Shown here: in pieces, positions 1 through 17,401 of the stretch
Layout of the letters: each line of letters opens with the position of its first letter
Position numbering within the stretch: position 1 is the stretch's first letter
Origin: CAWCXF01 sp963799455
GTDB lineage: Bacteria; Pseudomonadota; Alphaproteobacteria; Rhodobacterales; Rhodobacteraceae
DNA length: 64,000 nt
Direction: 5' to 3'
NCBI GenBank assembly: GCA_963799455.1
Contig: CAWCXF010000008.1
Span: forward strand, 1,612,001 to 1,676,000
Notes under the pieces: model-generated
Seen by the model: only the letters and a program-made list of their open reading frames with translations
The model's database searches: none
What the model was told of the DNA's origin: nothing
Program-made: the position numbers and the translations under genes

Positions 1-882
1 TTGGCGGAGCAGTCGGGCTTGGCCGAGCTGCTGGCCTCCGAGGAGGCGCAGTGGAGGCGCCTCGCGGACGAGCTGCGCGAGACGCGCCGGACCTTCGGCC
101 GCGGGCCGCTCGGCGCGCGCCGCTCGCGGCTCGCCGAGGCCGCGGAGGCGCCCGAGGTCTCGCTGGAGGACATGGTCGAGCGCGAGCCCGTCACGGTGGT
201 CTGCTCCCAGATGGGCTGGATCCGCGCCATCAAGGGCCATGCGGACCTCGCGGCTCCCTTGCGCTTCAAGGACGGCGACGGCCCGCGCTTCGCCTTTTAC
301 GCCGAGACCACCGACCGGCTGATCGCCTTCGGCTCGAACGGGCGGGCCTACACGCTGCCCGTGGCGAGCCTGCCGGGCGGGCGCGGCCAGGGCGAGCCGC
401 TGCGCCTGATGGTGGACCTGCCGCAGGAGGCCGATCTCGTCGCGCTCTTCCCCCACGTCCCCGGCCGGCGGCTGCTGGTGGCCTCCGACGACGGCCACGG
501 CTTCGCGGCGATCGAGGACGAGCTCCTGGCCCAGACGCGGGCCGGCAAGGGCGTGCTCACCTTGCGCGGCGCCACCCGCGCCCGCGCCGTGCGGCCGCTG
601 GAGGGCGACCACGTCGCCTGCGTCGGCGAGAACCGCAAGATGCTGGTGTTCCCCGCCGACGAGCTGCCGGCGATGGCCCGCGGCAAGGGCGTGCGGATGC
701 AGCGCTTCAAGGATGGCGGGCTCGCGGACGCGCGCGCCTTCACGCTGGCCTGCGGCCTCGTCTGGACCGAGAGCGGCGGGCGCACCCGCACCCAGCGCGA
801 GCTGGCCGACTGGCTCGGACGGCGCGGCGGCGCGGGCCGCATGGCCCCGCGCGGCTTCCCGCGCGACAACCGCTTCACCTGA
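1..882 (+). CDS. parC: DNA topoisomerase IV subunit A, C-terminal part
   Basis: The frame is open at the left edge, so only about the last 293 residues are present. Topoisomerase IV decatenates daughter chromosomes and relaxes supercoils together with ParE. The visible part is the C-terminal beta-pinwheel. Blade-like segments recur (GSNGRAYTLP near residue 112, RLLVASDDGHGF near 156, VGENRKMLVFP near 207). The stretch CSQMGWIRAIKGH near residue 68 is typical of ParC rather than GyrA. The breakage-reunion domain with the active tyrosine lies outside the window. The TTG at base 1 is only the edge codon and not a credible start. ParC is strongly favoured over GyrA but not proven without the N-terminus. 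Confidence 0.85.
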   Translation: MAEQSGLAELLASEEAQWRRLADELRETRRTFGRGPLGARRSRLAEAAEAPEVSLEDMVEREPVTVVCSQMGWIRAIKGHADLAAPLRFKDGDGPRFAFYAETTDRLIAFGSNGRAYTLPVASLPGGRGQGEPLRLMVDLPQEADLVALFPHVPGRRLLVASDDGHGFAAIEDELLAQTRAGKGVLTLRGATRARAVRPLEGDHVACVGENRKMLVFPADELPAMARGKGVRMQRFKDGGLADARAFTLACGLVWTESGGRTRTQRELADWLGRRGGAGRMAPRGFPRDNRFT

Positions 883-1230
883 GCGGAAGGCGCGCAGGGG
901 CGATGCCGCCTCTGTCGCCTCCGGGCGAGGACGCGCCCGCGCCACCGACCCGAGCGCGGCGCGCGCCCCTCGGCCATCCCACCGGCGACCCGGCGGAGAA
1001 GCCGCTGGGCATCCCGAGGGCCGTCGGCGATCGCCTTCGTCCTGCTCGGCTGTCCCCACCTCGGTCTCGTCACCCCCGGCTCGATGTCCGTGAGCCTCGT
1101 CGTGCTCCGGCGGCCTCTGCGCGCCTCCCCCCCGCCGATCGGATGGCGGGCCGGCGCCGCGCCCGGCCTCGGGCCCGCTGGCGCGGCTCTGCGCGGGGTC
1201 CGCGGCCGGGCGCCCGTCGCCAGGGCCCGC
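883..1230. other. Intergenic region upstream of tuf copy 1
   Basis: About 350 bases between parC and the tuf promoter. Open frames crossing it look like GC-rich shadow frames with no recognisable domain. I see no RNA gene or clear hairpin with a T-run here. Confidence 0.5.
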
Positions 1231-1259
1231 TTGATTTCGCCGCGCCAGCTCAATATCTG
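1231..1259 (+). promoter_or_regulatory. Predicted sigma-70-type promoter of tuf copy 1
   Basis: TTGATT at 1231-1236 and TATCTG at 1254-1259 are separated by exactly 17 bases. Transcription would start near 1266, giving a leader of roughly 35 bases before the ATG at 1300. The -10 resembles TATCTC upstream of rpsM and TATCGC upstream of tRNA-Trp. Confidence 0.6.
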
Positions 1260-1299
1260 GCCGCGCGACATTCAACCAAGCCCGGAAAGGCACGCCCCC

Positions 1300-2475
<1,176 letters not shown>

Positions 2476-2499
2476 GACGGCGGCGCTGACCGACAGGGC

Positions 2500-2545
2500 G
2501 GGCGAAGGGCCGTCGCTCGGCGCGCGCGGCGGCGGCCCTTCGCCC
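2500..2545 (+). terminator. Probable terminator hairpin after tuf copy 1
   Basis: A perfect 12-base stem pairs 2500-2511 with 2534-2545 around a 22-base GC-rich loop. No clear T-run follows. The stem core CGAAGGGCC recurs in the hairpin after rpoC at 16346-16378. It lies between tuf and the convergent small gene, so it could serve both strands. Confidence 0.6.
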
Positions 2546-2568
2546 CCGCGCCGCCGGCGCGCCGAGGG

Positions 2569-2829
2569 TCAGTTGCCCCTGGCGACGACCTGCTCGATGC
2601 GCTGCGTCTTGAGGCCCTCGGGCTCGTCGCTGCTGAGGATGCCCTTGATGACGGCGATCTGGCTCAGCGTCAGGCTCATCACCTCGGCGTCGTCGATGCC
2701 GCGGCTGTCGAACTCGTGCTTGACCGCCAGCTCCAGCATCGTGAGCTCCTCCTCCATCGCGTTCGCGGCCGGGACGGCGACCGCGGACAGGGCGGCGGCG
2801 GCCAGCAGGGCGGTGATCGTGGTCTTCAT
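2569..2829 (-). CDS. Small secreted protein of unknown function, paralogue A
   Basis: An 86-residue protein with an N-terminal signal peptide (MKTTITALL, a hydrophobic alanine stretch, and a cleavage-like ANA near residue 24). The mature part is about 62 residues, mostly helical by composition and rich in acidic residues. Its end matches paralogue B at 3393-3656 through the shared pattern IKxILxSxExEGxKTQRI followed by VxAR. It is the nearer of the pair to tuf and convergent with it. The start is the ATG at 2829, with GAGAG about 9 bases upstream; longer upstream extension is unlikely because the signal peptide begins here. I do not recognise a named family. Export to the periplasm is inferred. 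Confidence 0.75.
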   Translation of the reverse strand: MKTTITALLAAAALSAVAVPAANAMEEELTMLELAVKHEFDSRGIDDAEVMSLTLSQIAVIKGILSSDEPEGLKTQRIEQVVARGN

Positions 2830-3392
2830 CGGCTCGATTCTCTCGGGTTGGGTGATGCGGCATGGGTCTGCCCGCTTCGCCAGCATCGCCGCTCGGCCGG
2901 TCGCCCGACAGGCACGAGATGGATCACGCCCGATCGCCGATCGTTGGCTTGACGTGGCGTCTCGCCGCACGGCGTGCCTCGACGCGAAGCGCGACGGCGT
3001 TGAATCGATGGACGAGCTCCGGCCGGACGGCGCCGTCGTCCGAAGCTCCGAATGTTGCAGGCCCGGATGAGCGCATCCCGTGAAGGGCCATGTTTCAGCC
3101 CCTCGCAACTGCGTGCCTCACATCTCGGCCAGCCTCCCGTGACCACGGCGTCGCCAACCCTTTGTTCGCGCATCCTTCGCGATGGCGGCCTTCGACCGCC
3201 GCCATCGCCTGTTGTTGCAAGGCCCGAGCCGCCCGGCGGACTGTGTCGGCGCGAGACCGCCGGGCGCGCCGCCGGGGGCATGTCCGGCGGCGCGCATGAC
3301 GTCCGCCGCCCGGCCCCAGCCTCGCATGCCCCTCGCGGCCGCCCTCGGTCCCTTGGGCCCCGCGAGCCGGGCATGGCCCCGCGACGGGCCGC
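2830..3392. other. Spacer between the two secreted-protein paralogues
   Basis: About 560 bases without a supported gene. The only clear structure is the perfect hairpin at 3179-3208. Several open frames exist on both strands but they lack recognisable domains. Confidence 0.5.
3179..3208. terminator. Perfect hairpin between the two small secreted genes
   Basis: An 11-base stem pairs 3179-3189 with 3198-3208 around an 8-base loop. A T-rich stretch (CTGTTGTTG) follows on the plus strand only. On the minus strand it lies downstream of paralogue B, so it may end that transcript or stabilise its 3' end. Confidence 0.4.
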
Positions 3393-3656
3393 TCAGTCGA
3401 CCCTCGCCAGGACCGTGCGGATGCGCTGGGTCTTCTGGCCCTCGGACTCCTCCGAGTCGAGGATGCTCTTGATCGCCGCCATCTTCCACAGAGGCATCCG
3501 CGACAGATCCTCGGTCGAGACGCCGTGCGTGCGCAGCGCGCCCGAGAGCGTGGCCCGCAGCGGATCGAGGGTGATGTTCGCGGTCTGCGCCGTCGCGGCC
3601 GGCGGGCTCGCGAGCGCGAGGGCCGCGGAGGCGGCCAGGATGAGAGAGCGTGTCAT
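3393..3656 (-). CDS. Small secreted protein of unknown function, paralogue B
   Basis: An 87-residue protein with a signal peptide (MTRSLILAASAALALASPP with a likely cut after ATA near residue 23). The mature chain ends in a segment that aligns with paralogue A at 2569-2829: IK.IL.S.E.EG.KTQRI and a final V.AR. The N-terminal halves of the mature chains differ, so this is an old duplication. The ATG at 3656 is preceded on the minus strand by GAGGAAGGA, a strong ribosome binding site. No cysteine, metal-binding or enzyme motif is visible. Function unknown; a periplasmic location is inferred from the signal peptide. Confidence 0.75.
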   Translation of the reverse strand: MTRSLILAASAALALASPPAATAQTANITLDPLRATLSGALRTHGVSTEDLSRMPLWKMAAIKSILDSEESEGQKTQRIRTVLARVD

Positions 3657-3844
3657 GGTGGGTGTCCTTCCTCGTCAAGCCGCGGCGCCGATCGGCCGCC
3701 GTGGCACGGACGCACCGTCGCGCCCGACGCCCCCAACCTCGCCCCTGCGGACGATCCGTCCCAGTCCGGGATTCGCGCCCCAAAGGGTGTGGGATCCCCC
3801 ACCCGGTGCCGGCCCTGCCCTGCCCGCGCCCCGGCCGTGCCGCC

Positions 3845-3873
3845 TTGCCAAGCGCGCGGCGCGGGCGTATCGC
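3845..3873 (+). promoter_or_regulatory. Predicted promoter of tRNA-Trp (possibly also secE-nusG)
   Basis: TTGCCA at 3845-3850 and TATCGC at 3868-3873 are 17 bases apart. The -10 ends 13 bases before the mature tRNA 5' end. Confidence 0.5.
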
Positions 3874-3886
3874 GGCACCCGGCCGC

Positions 3887-3962
3887 AGGGGCGTAGCTCA
3901 GTCGGTAGAGCATCGGTCTCCAAAACCGAGGGTCGGGGGTTCGAGCCCCTCCGCCCCTGCCA
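3887..3962 (+). tRNA. tRNA-Trp (CCA anticodon)
   Basis: A 76-base cloverleaf. The acceptor stem pairs 3887-3893 with 3952-3958, the discriminator base is G, and CCA is encoded at 3960-3962. The anticodon stem TCGGT/ACCGA encloses CTCCAAA, with the anticodon CCA at 3920-3922. The T arm carries GGTTCGAGCC. It lies just upstream of secE and nusG. Confidence 0.95.
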
Positions 3963-4016
3963 GGGCCGCACCCCGCCGCTGCGGGGCCGCACCCCGCCGT
4001 CGCGGGGCTTGATCCT

Positions 4017-4039
4017 CCGACATGCCGTGCGCATGTCGG
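4017..4039 (+). promoter_or_regulatory. Perfect hairpin in the tRNA-Trp to secE spacer
   Basis: A 9-base stem pairs 4017-4025 with 4031-4039 around the loop CGTGC, ending 22 bases before the secE start. Just upstream, two near-identical copies of GGCCGCACCCCGCCG sit in a row. It could be a tRNA 3' processing signal or a weak attenuator; no T-run follows. Confidence 0.4.
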
Positions 4040-4061
4040 GTCCGCAGTCCCGGAGCGCGCG

Positions 4062-4259
4062 ATGGCCACCGTCAACCCCCTCCAGTTCGTCCAGCAGGTC
4101 CGGGCCGAGGTCGCCAAGGTGGTCTGGCCGACGCGGCGCGAGACCGCGCTGACCACGGTGATGGTGTTCATCATGGCGGCGCTGGCGGCGGCGTTCTTCT
4201 TCCTCGTCGATCTGGGGATCCGCTCGGGGCTCCAGGCGCTGCTCGGCCTGGTGGGCTGA
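4062..4259 (+). CDS. secE: Preprotein translocase subunit SecE
   Basis: A 65-residue single-span membrane protein, the small essential subunit that clamps SecY. The cytoplasmic amphipathic segment FVQQVRAEVAKVVWPTRRE is the family signature, and it is followed by one membrane helix at residues about 33-55. The short form without the extra two N-terminal helices of E. coli SecE is usual in alphaproteobacteria. It precedes nusG, the typical order. The ATG at 4062 was chosen because the signature begins a few residues later. Confidence 0.93.
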   Translation: MATVNPLQFVQQVRAEVAKVVWPTRRETALTTVMVFIMAALAAAFFFLVDLGIRSGLQALLGLVG

Positions 4260-4316
4260 GTCCGGGGGCTGGCTCGGGAGCTGGCTCGGGGGCCGAGGCA
4301 CCGCGCCCCACGGGGC

Positions 4317-4345
4317 TTGAACTCCCCTGCGACGGGCGCTATGGC
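4317..4345 (+). promoter_or_regulatory. Possible internal promoter upstream of nusG
   Basis: TTGAAC at 4317-4322 and TATGGC at 4340-4345 are 17 bases apart, about 146 bases before the nusG start. The -10 is weak. Confidence 0.35.
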
Positions 4346-4359
4346 GCCCCCTCATCCGT

Positions 4360-4387
4360 GGCGTGCGTCGATTCGAAAGCGCACGCC
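4360..4387 (+). promoter_or_regulatory. Leader hairpin upstream of nusG
   Basis: An 8-base perfect stem (4360-4367 with 4380-4387) around a 12-base AT-richer loop in the 231-base secE-nusG spacer. Role unknown. Confidence 0.35.
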
Positions 4388-4490
4388 ATGTCTATTCCAG
4401 GGGCCCGCCCTCTCGCGGCCGGCCCCCAATCTTGCAAGACGGGCCGGACATGCGTCCAGGGCCGCGAGCGAGCGTGAGGCGCGGACGGCG

Positions 4491-5024
4491 ATGGCGAAGC
4501 GATGGTACTCGGTCAGCGTGCTGTCGAACTTCGAGAAGAAGATCGCCGAGCAGATCCGCGCCTCCGCGGCCGAGCACGGGCTCGAAGACGAGATCGAGGA
4601 GGTGCTGGTCCCGACCGAGGAGGTGATCGAGATCCGCCGCGGCAAGAAGGTGCCCACCGAGCGGCGCTTCATGCCGGGCTACGTGCTGGTGCGGATGCAG
4701 ATGTCGGACGAGGGCTACCATCTGATCAACTCGATCAACCGCGTCACCGGCTTCCTCGGGCCGCAAGGGCGCCCGATGCCGATGCGCGACGACGAGGTGA
4801 AGCAGATCCTCGGCCGCGTCGAGGAGGGGCAGGAGGCGCCGCGCACGCTCATCCACTTCGACATCGGCGAGAAGGTGAAGGTCACCGACGGGCCGTTCGA
4901 GGACTTCGAGGGCATGGTCGAGGAGATCGACGACGACAACCAGCGCCTCAAGGTGATGGTCTCGATCTTCGGGCGCTCGACGCCGGTGGAGCTGGAATAC
5001 ACCCAGGTCACCAAGCAAGCCTGA
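4491..5024 (+). CDS. nusG: Transcription antitermination/elongation factor NusG
   Basis: A 177-residue factor that binds RNA polymerase and links it to Rho or to ribosomal protein S10. The N-terminal NGN domain begins with KRWYSVSVLSNFEKKIAE and includes FMPGYVLVRM near residue 63. The C-terminal KOW domain starts near residue 124 (GEKVKVTDGPFEDFEG). The ATG at 4491 starts the NGN fold directly; an upstream in-frame extension to 4317 lacks homology. It lies between secE and rplK, the conserved position. Confidence 0.96.
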   Translation: MAKRWYSVSVLSNFEKKIAEQIRASAAEHGLEDEIEEVLVPTEEVIEIRRGKKVPTERRFMPGYVLVRMQMSDEGYHLINSINRVTGFLGPQGRPMPMRDDEVKQILGRVEEGQEAPRTLIHFDIGEKVKVTDGPFEDFEGMVEEIDDDNQRLKVMVSIFGRSTPVELEYTQVTKQA

Positions 5025-5127
5025 GTGCCACATCGTGGGAGGGAGGCCGGGCGCGCCCGGGCCCCCGGACCACGCCACGTTCAGCGCCCCTCGTCGCGTC
5101 GGGGGGCCGTGAGGGAAGGAGGCCGGG

Positions 5128-5556
5128 ATGGCCAAGAAGCGGATCGGCAGCCTCAAGCTGCAGGTGAAGGCGGGGCAGGCGAACCCGAGCCCGCCCGTGG
5201 GGCCGGCGCTCGGCCAGCGCGGCATCAACATCATGGAGTTCTGCAAGGCGTTCAACGCGCGCACGCAGGACATGGAGCCCGGCGCGCCGACCCCGGTGAT
5301 CATCACCTACTACCAGGACAAGTCCTTCACGATGGAGATCAAGACGCCGCCGGCGACCTACTTCCTCAAGAAGGCCGCCAAGGTGAACTCGGGCTCCAAG
5401 ACGCCGTCGCGCGAGACGATCGGCACGGTGACGACGCGCCAGCTGCGCGAGATCGCCGAGGCGAAGATGGCGGATTCTGAGCGCCAACGACGTCGAGCAG
5501 GCGATGAAGATCATCCTCGGCTCGGCGAGGTCGATGGGGCTGGAGGTCAGGGGCTG

Positions 5557-5557
<1 letters not shown>
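5128..5557 (+). CDS. rplK: 50S ribosomal protein L11, frameshifted by one base
   Basis: L11 forms part of the GTPase-associated centre on 23S rRNA. The N-terminal domain is intact (KLQVKAGQANPSPPVGPALG near residues 9-28). An extra base in GATTCTG at 5475-5478 shifts the frame after residue 116. Read one base later, the expected tail (SANDVEQAMKIILGSARSMG) appears and ends at TGA 5555-5557, giving a normal 142 residues. Without correction the frame runs on into rplA to 6282. The true stop overlaps the rplA ATG as TGATG. L11 itself is dispensable in some bacteria, so a real mutation is possible, but a sequence error is simpler. Confidence 0.9.
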
Positions 5558-6282
<725 letters not shown>

Positions 6283-6323
6283 GGATCCCGGGAGACCGGG
6301 TGCGCCCGGGCGACCGGGTGTCC

Positions 6324-6345
6324 GACGGGGGCTCAGGCCCCCGTC
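6324..6345 (+). promoter_or_regulatory. Hairpin in the rplA-rplJ leader
   Basis: A perfect 9-base stem (6324-6332 with 6337-6345) with loop TCAG inside the 263-base spacer before rplJ. In many bacteria L10-L12 bind this leader to repress translation. The hairpin position fits an attenuator or part of such a leader, but I cannot match the full L10 leader consensus by eye. Confidence 0.4.
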
Positions 6346-6545
6346 CTGTCCGAGACGGAGGGCGGGGGCCTTGTCCAGCTTGATGGCGCGGCGCCGCTAA
6401 GTCCTTCCCGAGACGGGGAACGAGCTCTCCGAGCCATCCGCTCGGCCTCGGGACCCGACGGACCCGACGCGCGACCCTCGGGCCGCGCGAAACCGAGCCG
6501 GGGCACGCGGCCCGAGAGGGGCGCCGCCCGAGAATGGAGCGAGAC

Positions 6546-7088
6546 GTGGACAGAGCGCAGAAGAGCGAGGTGGTCGAGCAGCTGGGCCGGGTCTTCGAGA
6601 CCGCCGGCGTCGTCGTCGTCGCGCGCTACGAGGGCATGACGGTGGCCGAGATGACGGCCTACCGCGGCGCCTTGCGCGAGGTCGGTGGTGCCGTGCGCGT
6701 GGCCAAGAACAGGCTCGCGCGCATCGCGCTCGCGGGCCACCCCGCGGAGCGGCTGGGCGACCAGCTGACCGGCATGACCGTCTTCGCCTACGGCGAGGAT
6801 CCGGTCGCCACCGCCAAGGCGGTCGAGGAGTTCGTCAAGACGAACTCGAAGCTCGACGTCGTCGGCGGCACGATGGGCGGGCAGGTGATCGACCGGGCCG
6901 GCGTCACCGCCGTCTCCAAGATGCCCTCGCGCGAGGAGACCCTCGGCGTCATCCTCGGCATGCTCACGAGCCCCGCCGCGGGGCTCGCCGGCGCGCTGGC
7001 GTCGCCGGGGTCGGGGATCGCGGGGGCCATCGGCGCTCCGGGGTCGGCGATCGCCGGGATCGTCGCCACCAAGGCCGAGGCGGCCTGA
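6546..7088 (+). CDS. rplJ: 50S ribosomal protein L10
   Basis: L10 anchors the L12 dimers on the ribosomal stalk. From the GTG at 6546 the product is 180 residues and opens with MDRAQKSEVVEQLG, the usual alphaproteobacterial N-terminus. TGGAG lies six bases upstream, which favours GTG over the ATG at 6534. The core VAKNRLARIAL and the hydrophobic Ala/Gly-rich C-terminal helix that holds L12 are both present. rplL follows after 33 bases. Confidence 0.94.
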   Translation: MDRAQKSEVVEQLGRVFETAGVVVVARYEGMTVAEMTAYRGALREVGGAVRVAKNRLARIALAGHPAERLGDQLTGMTVFAYGEDPVATAKAVEEFVKTNSKLDVVGGTMGGQVIDRAGVTAVSKMPSREETLGVILGMLTSPAAGLAGALASPGSGIAGAIGAPGSAIAGIVATKAEAA

Positions 7089-7121
7089 ACCATCTGATCC
7101 GACAACTCACTGGAGAGTGAC

Positions 7122-7511
7122 ATGGCTGATATCGAGAAGCTGGCCGAGGACATCGTCGGCCTGACCCTGCTGGAGGCCCAGAGCCTCAAGGATCTGCTCA
7201 AGGACAAGTACGGCATCGAGCCCGCCGCCGGCGGCGGCATGATGATGGCCGCCGCGCCCGCGGCCGACGGCGGGGCCGCCGCGCCCGCCGCCGAGGAGCA
7301 GACCGAGTTCGACGTGATCCTGAAGGCCGCCGGCGCCCAGAAGATCAACGTCATCAAGGAGGTCCGCGCGATCACCGGGCTCGGGCTCAAGGAGGCCAAG
7401 GATTTGGTCGAGGCCGGCGGCAAGGCCGTCAAGGAGCAGGTCTCCAAGGACGAGGCCGAGACCATCAAGGGCAAGCTCGAGGCCGCCGGCGCCGAGGTCG
7501 AGCTGAAGTGA
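7122..7511 (+). CDS. rplL: 50S ribosomal protein L7/L12
   Basis: A 129-residue stalk protein that recruits translation factors. It has an N-terminal dimerisation domain (DIVGLTLLEAQSLKDLL), an Ala/Gly-rich hinge at about residues 40-60, and the C-terminal factor-binding domain with INVIKEVRAITGLGLKEAKD. GGAGAG at 7112-7117 is a good ribosome binding site for the ATG at 7122. A 338-base gap separates it from rpoB. Confidence 0.97.
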   Translation: MADIEKLAEDIVGLTLLEAQSLKDLLKDKYGIEPAAGGGMMMAAAPAADGGAAAPAAEEQTEFDVILKAAGAQKINVIKEVRAITGLGLKEAKDLVEAGGKAVKEQVSKDEAETIKGKLEAAGAEVELK

Positions 7512-7849
7512 TCGCGCCGCTGCGATCATCCCGGACCTGATCCGGGGTCTCACGGCGTCGCACGCGATCCGGGCCGCTCGCATCGCGCCCGCGTGAGCCC
7601 TTCTCGCCGCGCCGCGGCGGGGGGTTGAAACAGGCCGGCTTCGGGGCCACATCCCGAGGCCGACCACATCTCGTCAACCGCTTCCTGGAGACGGCCACCC
7701 GTGCGGGGCCGTCCCTTGGGCGCGGCGCCGCGGATCGGGCAGACGACCTTGGGACGGTCGTCCGGAATGGATCGCGGCACCCCCTGCTGTCCCTGGACGA
7801 GCGCCGGTCCCCGACGGCCGCTCCGTCCGCGCGACGCGAAAGGCGACCA
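7512..7849 (+). other. rplL-rpoB intergenic region
   Basis: A 338-base gap. It begins with a REP-like inverted repeat at about 7527-7547 (CCCGGA, CCTGA, TCCGGGG), a kind of dispersed repeat common in alphaproteobacteria. This position often carries an attenuator that lowers rpoBC relative to rplL, but no hairpin with a T-run is visible. An open frame extends upstream of rpoB through it without homology. Confidence 0.5.
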
Positions 7850-11986
<4,137 letters not shown>

Positions 11987-12063
11987 GGCGCCCGGAGGTG
12001 GGTAGCGCCCACCCTCGCCCTGACCGCTCCGTCCCCCGCGACCTGCTCCGAGGATTCGACACG

Positions 12064-16317
<4,254 letters not shown>

Positions 16318-16345
16318 TCCCGGCCCTCTGGGCTCGCATCGCCGA

Positions 16346-16378
16346 CGAAGGGCCGCGGCGCGTCGCCGCGGCCCTTCG
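16346..16378 (+). terminator. Terminator hairpin after rpoC
   Basis: A perfect 14-base stem (16346-16359 with 16365-16378) with a 5-base loop, 29 bases after the rpoC stop. No T-run follows. It shares the CGAAGGGCC core with the hairpin after tuf copy 1. Confidence 0.7.
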
Positions 16379-16393
16379 CACGCCGGCCGTCCC

Positions 16394-16532
16394 GTGACCG
16401 ACGCGTCCCCGGCCGAGGGCGCCTCCCGTCGCGGCCCCGCGCTGATGACGCTCTCGATGCTGGCCTTCACGCTCAACGACACCGGCATGAAGGCGCTCGC
16501 CGGCGAGATGCCGCTCGTGCAGGCGCTGTTCC
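16394..16532 (+). pseudogene. Drug/metabolite (EamA) transporter, 5' fragment
   Basis: The first 46 codons of a DMT-superfamily membrane transporter, from GTG 16394, cut by an IS66 element at 16533. The first membrane helix (LMTLSMLAFTLNDTGMKAL) is visible. The rest continues at 18933-19790. Joining 16394-16532 to 19003-19790 restores a 308-residue frame with no gap, so the insertion is recent. Confidence 0.85.
16462..16532 (+). repeat. Left copy of the long duplication flanking IS66
   Basis: 71 bases that recur as 70 bases at 18933-19002, directly abutting the two ends of the element. The only visible difference is one A missing in the right copy (ATGAAGGCG versus ATGAGGCG). IS66 elements normally duplicate 8 bases. 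Confidence 0.9.
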
Positions 16533-16583
16533 GTAAGCGTCCGGGCTCCCTGCACTGCCGGAGGCGGGGCTACGGGGAGATGA

Positions 16584-16606
16584 TGTCCATTAGGAGATGA
16601 TGGACA
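16584..16606 (+). promoter_or_regulatory. Inverted repeat upstream of tnpA
   Basis: TGTCCAT at 16584-16590 pairs with ATGGACA at 16600-16606 around a 9-base loop. GGAGATGATG also occurs twice here. It is just inside the left end, so it could bind transposase or shape tnpA translation. Confidence 0.35.
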
Positions 16607-16622
16607 CTATCGGGACCTCGGG

Positions 16623-16997
16623 GTGGGTGGACGACGCAAGCGCAGGGTGTGGTCGGACGCCGAGAAGCGGATGATCTGCGTGCAGGCACGGCTGCCCGGC
16701 ATCTCCGTGAGCCAGGTCGCGCGGCGCTACGACGTCAACGCCAACCTAGTGTTCAGCTGGCTGAGGAACCCGCGCTTCGCGCCCGACGAGGCGGCCGTGG
16801 AGGAGCACGTGGGGTTCCTTCCGGTCGAGATCGTCGATGCCGGTGTGGAGCCAGATCGCGAGCCCGTCGAGGCGGATGCGCCGGCGCCTGCGGGCCGGAT
16901 CGAGCTGGAGCTCGCGGGCGGTCACCGGCTTCAGGTCGTGGGGCCCTACGATCCGGAGGCGCTGGCGCGGCTGATCCGCGGGCTGTCGGGCCCGTGA
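16623..16997 (+). CDS. tnpA: IS66 family accessory protein TnpA
   Basis: 124 residues. The N-terminal half is a helix-turn-helix (RRVWSDAEKRMICVQA through VARRYDVNANLVFSWLR) like that of IS3/IS66 OrfA proteins, which bind the element ends. The C-terminal half is the variable IS66 Orf1 tail. The GTG start at 16623 gives GGRRKRRVWSD. Its stop overlaps the tnpB start as GTGA, the classic IS66 coupling. Confidence 0.85.
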   Translation: MGGRRKRRVWSDAEKRMICVQARLPGISVSQVARRYDVNANLVFSWLRNPRFAPDEAAVEEHVGFLPVEIVDAGVEPDREPVEADAPAPAGRIELELAGGHRLQVVGPYDPEALARLIRGLSGP

Positions 16998-17341
16998 TCC
17001 CGGTCCCTGTGGGCACGCGGGTCTGGCTCGCGGCGGGGGTGACCGACATGCGCCGCGGCTTCGCCTCGCTGGCGGCGCAGATCGAGAAGACCCTCGAGCT
17101 CGACCCCTATGCCGGGCACCTCTTCATCTTCCGGGGCAGACGCGGCGACCTGATCAAGGTGATCTGGTTCGACGGGCAGGGCTCGTGCCTGTTCTCCAAG
17201 AGGCTGGAGCGGGGCCGCTTCGCCTGGCCCTCGGCGAGCGAGGGCAAGGTGGCGCTGACCGCGGCGCAGACGGCGATGCTGCTCGAGGGCCTGGACTGGA
17301 GGACCCCGGCCCGCCCATGGCGGCCGCTGAAGGCAGGATAA
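16994..17341 (+). CDS. tnpB: IS66 family accessory protein TnpB
   Basis: 115 residues from GTG 16994, overlapping tnpA by four bases. The family block is intact: VWLAAGVTDMRRGFASLA at residues 9-26, AGHLFIFRGRRGDLIKV and WFDGQGSCLFSKRLERGRF. It is required for IS66 transposition in studied members though its biochemical role is unclear. A longer frame from 16649 reads through tnpA out of frame and is not supported. Confidence 0.92.
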   Translation: MIPVPVGTRVWLAAGVTDMRRGFASLAAQIEKTLELDPYAGHLFIFRGRRGDLIKVIWFDGQGSCLFSKRLERGRFAWPSASEGKVALTAAQTAMLLEGLDWRTPARPWRPLKAG

Positions 17342-17354
17342 TATCGTCCTGCCA

Positions 17355-17378
17355 GCCGGTTGGGGATCCCCAACCGGC
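17355..17378. repeat. 24-base perfect palindrome between tnpB and tnpC
   Basis: GCCGGTTGGGGA followed by its exact reverse complement, with no loop, in the 60-base gap between tnpB and tnpC. In RNA it would form a strong hairpin just before the tnpC start, and it may limit TnpC production. An alternative TTG start for tnpC falls inside it. Confidence 0.8.
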
Positions 17379-17401
17379 ACCTCGCCATGCTATCATCGGC
17401 C

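Noticed and set aside
6534..6545. ATG at 6534 as the rplJ start
   Set aside because: GTG 6546 has a better-spaced TGGAG and gives the conserved MDRAQK start of alphaproteobacterial L10.
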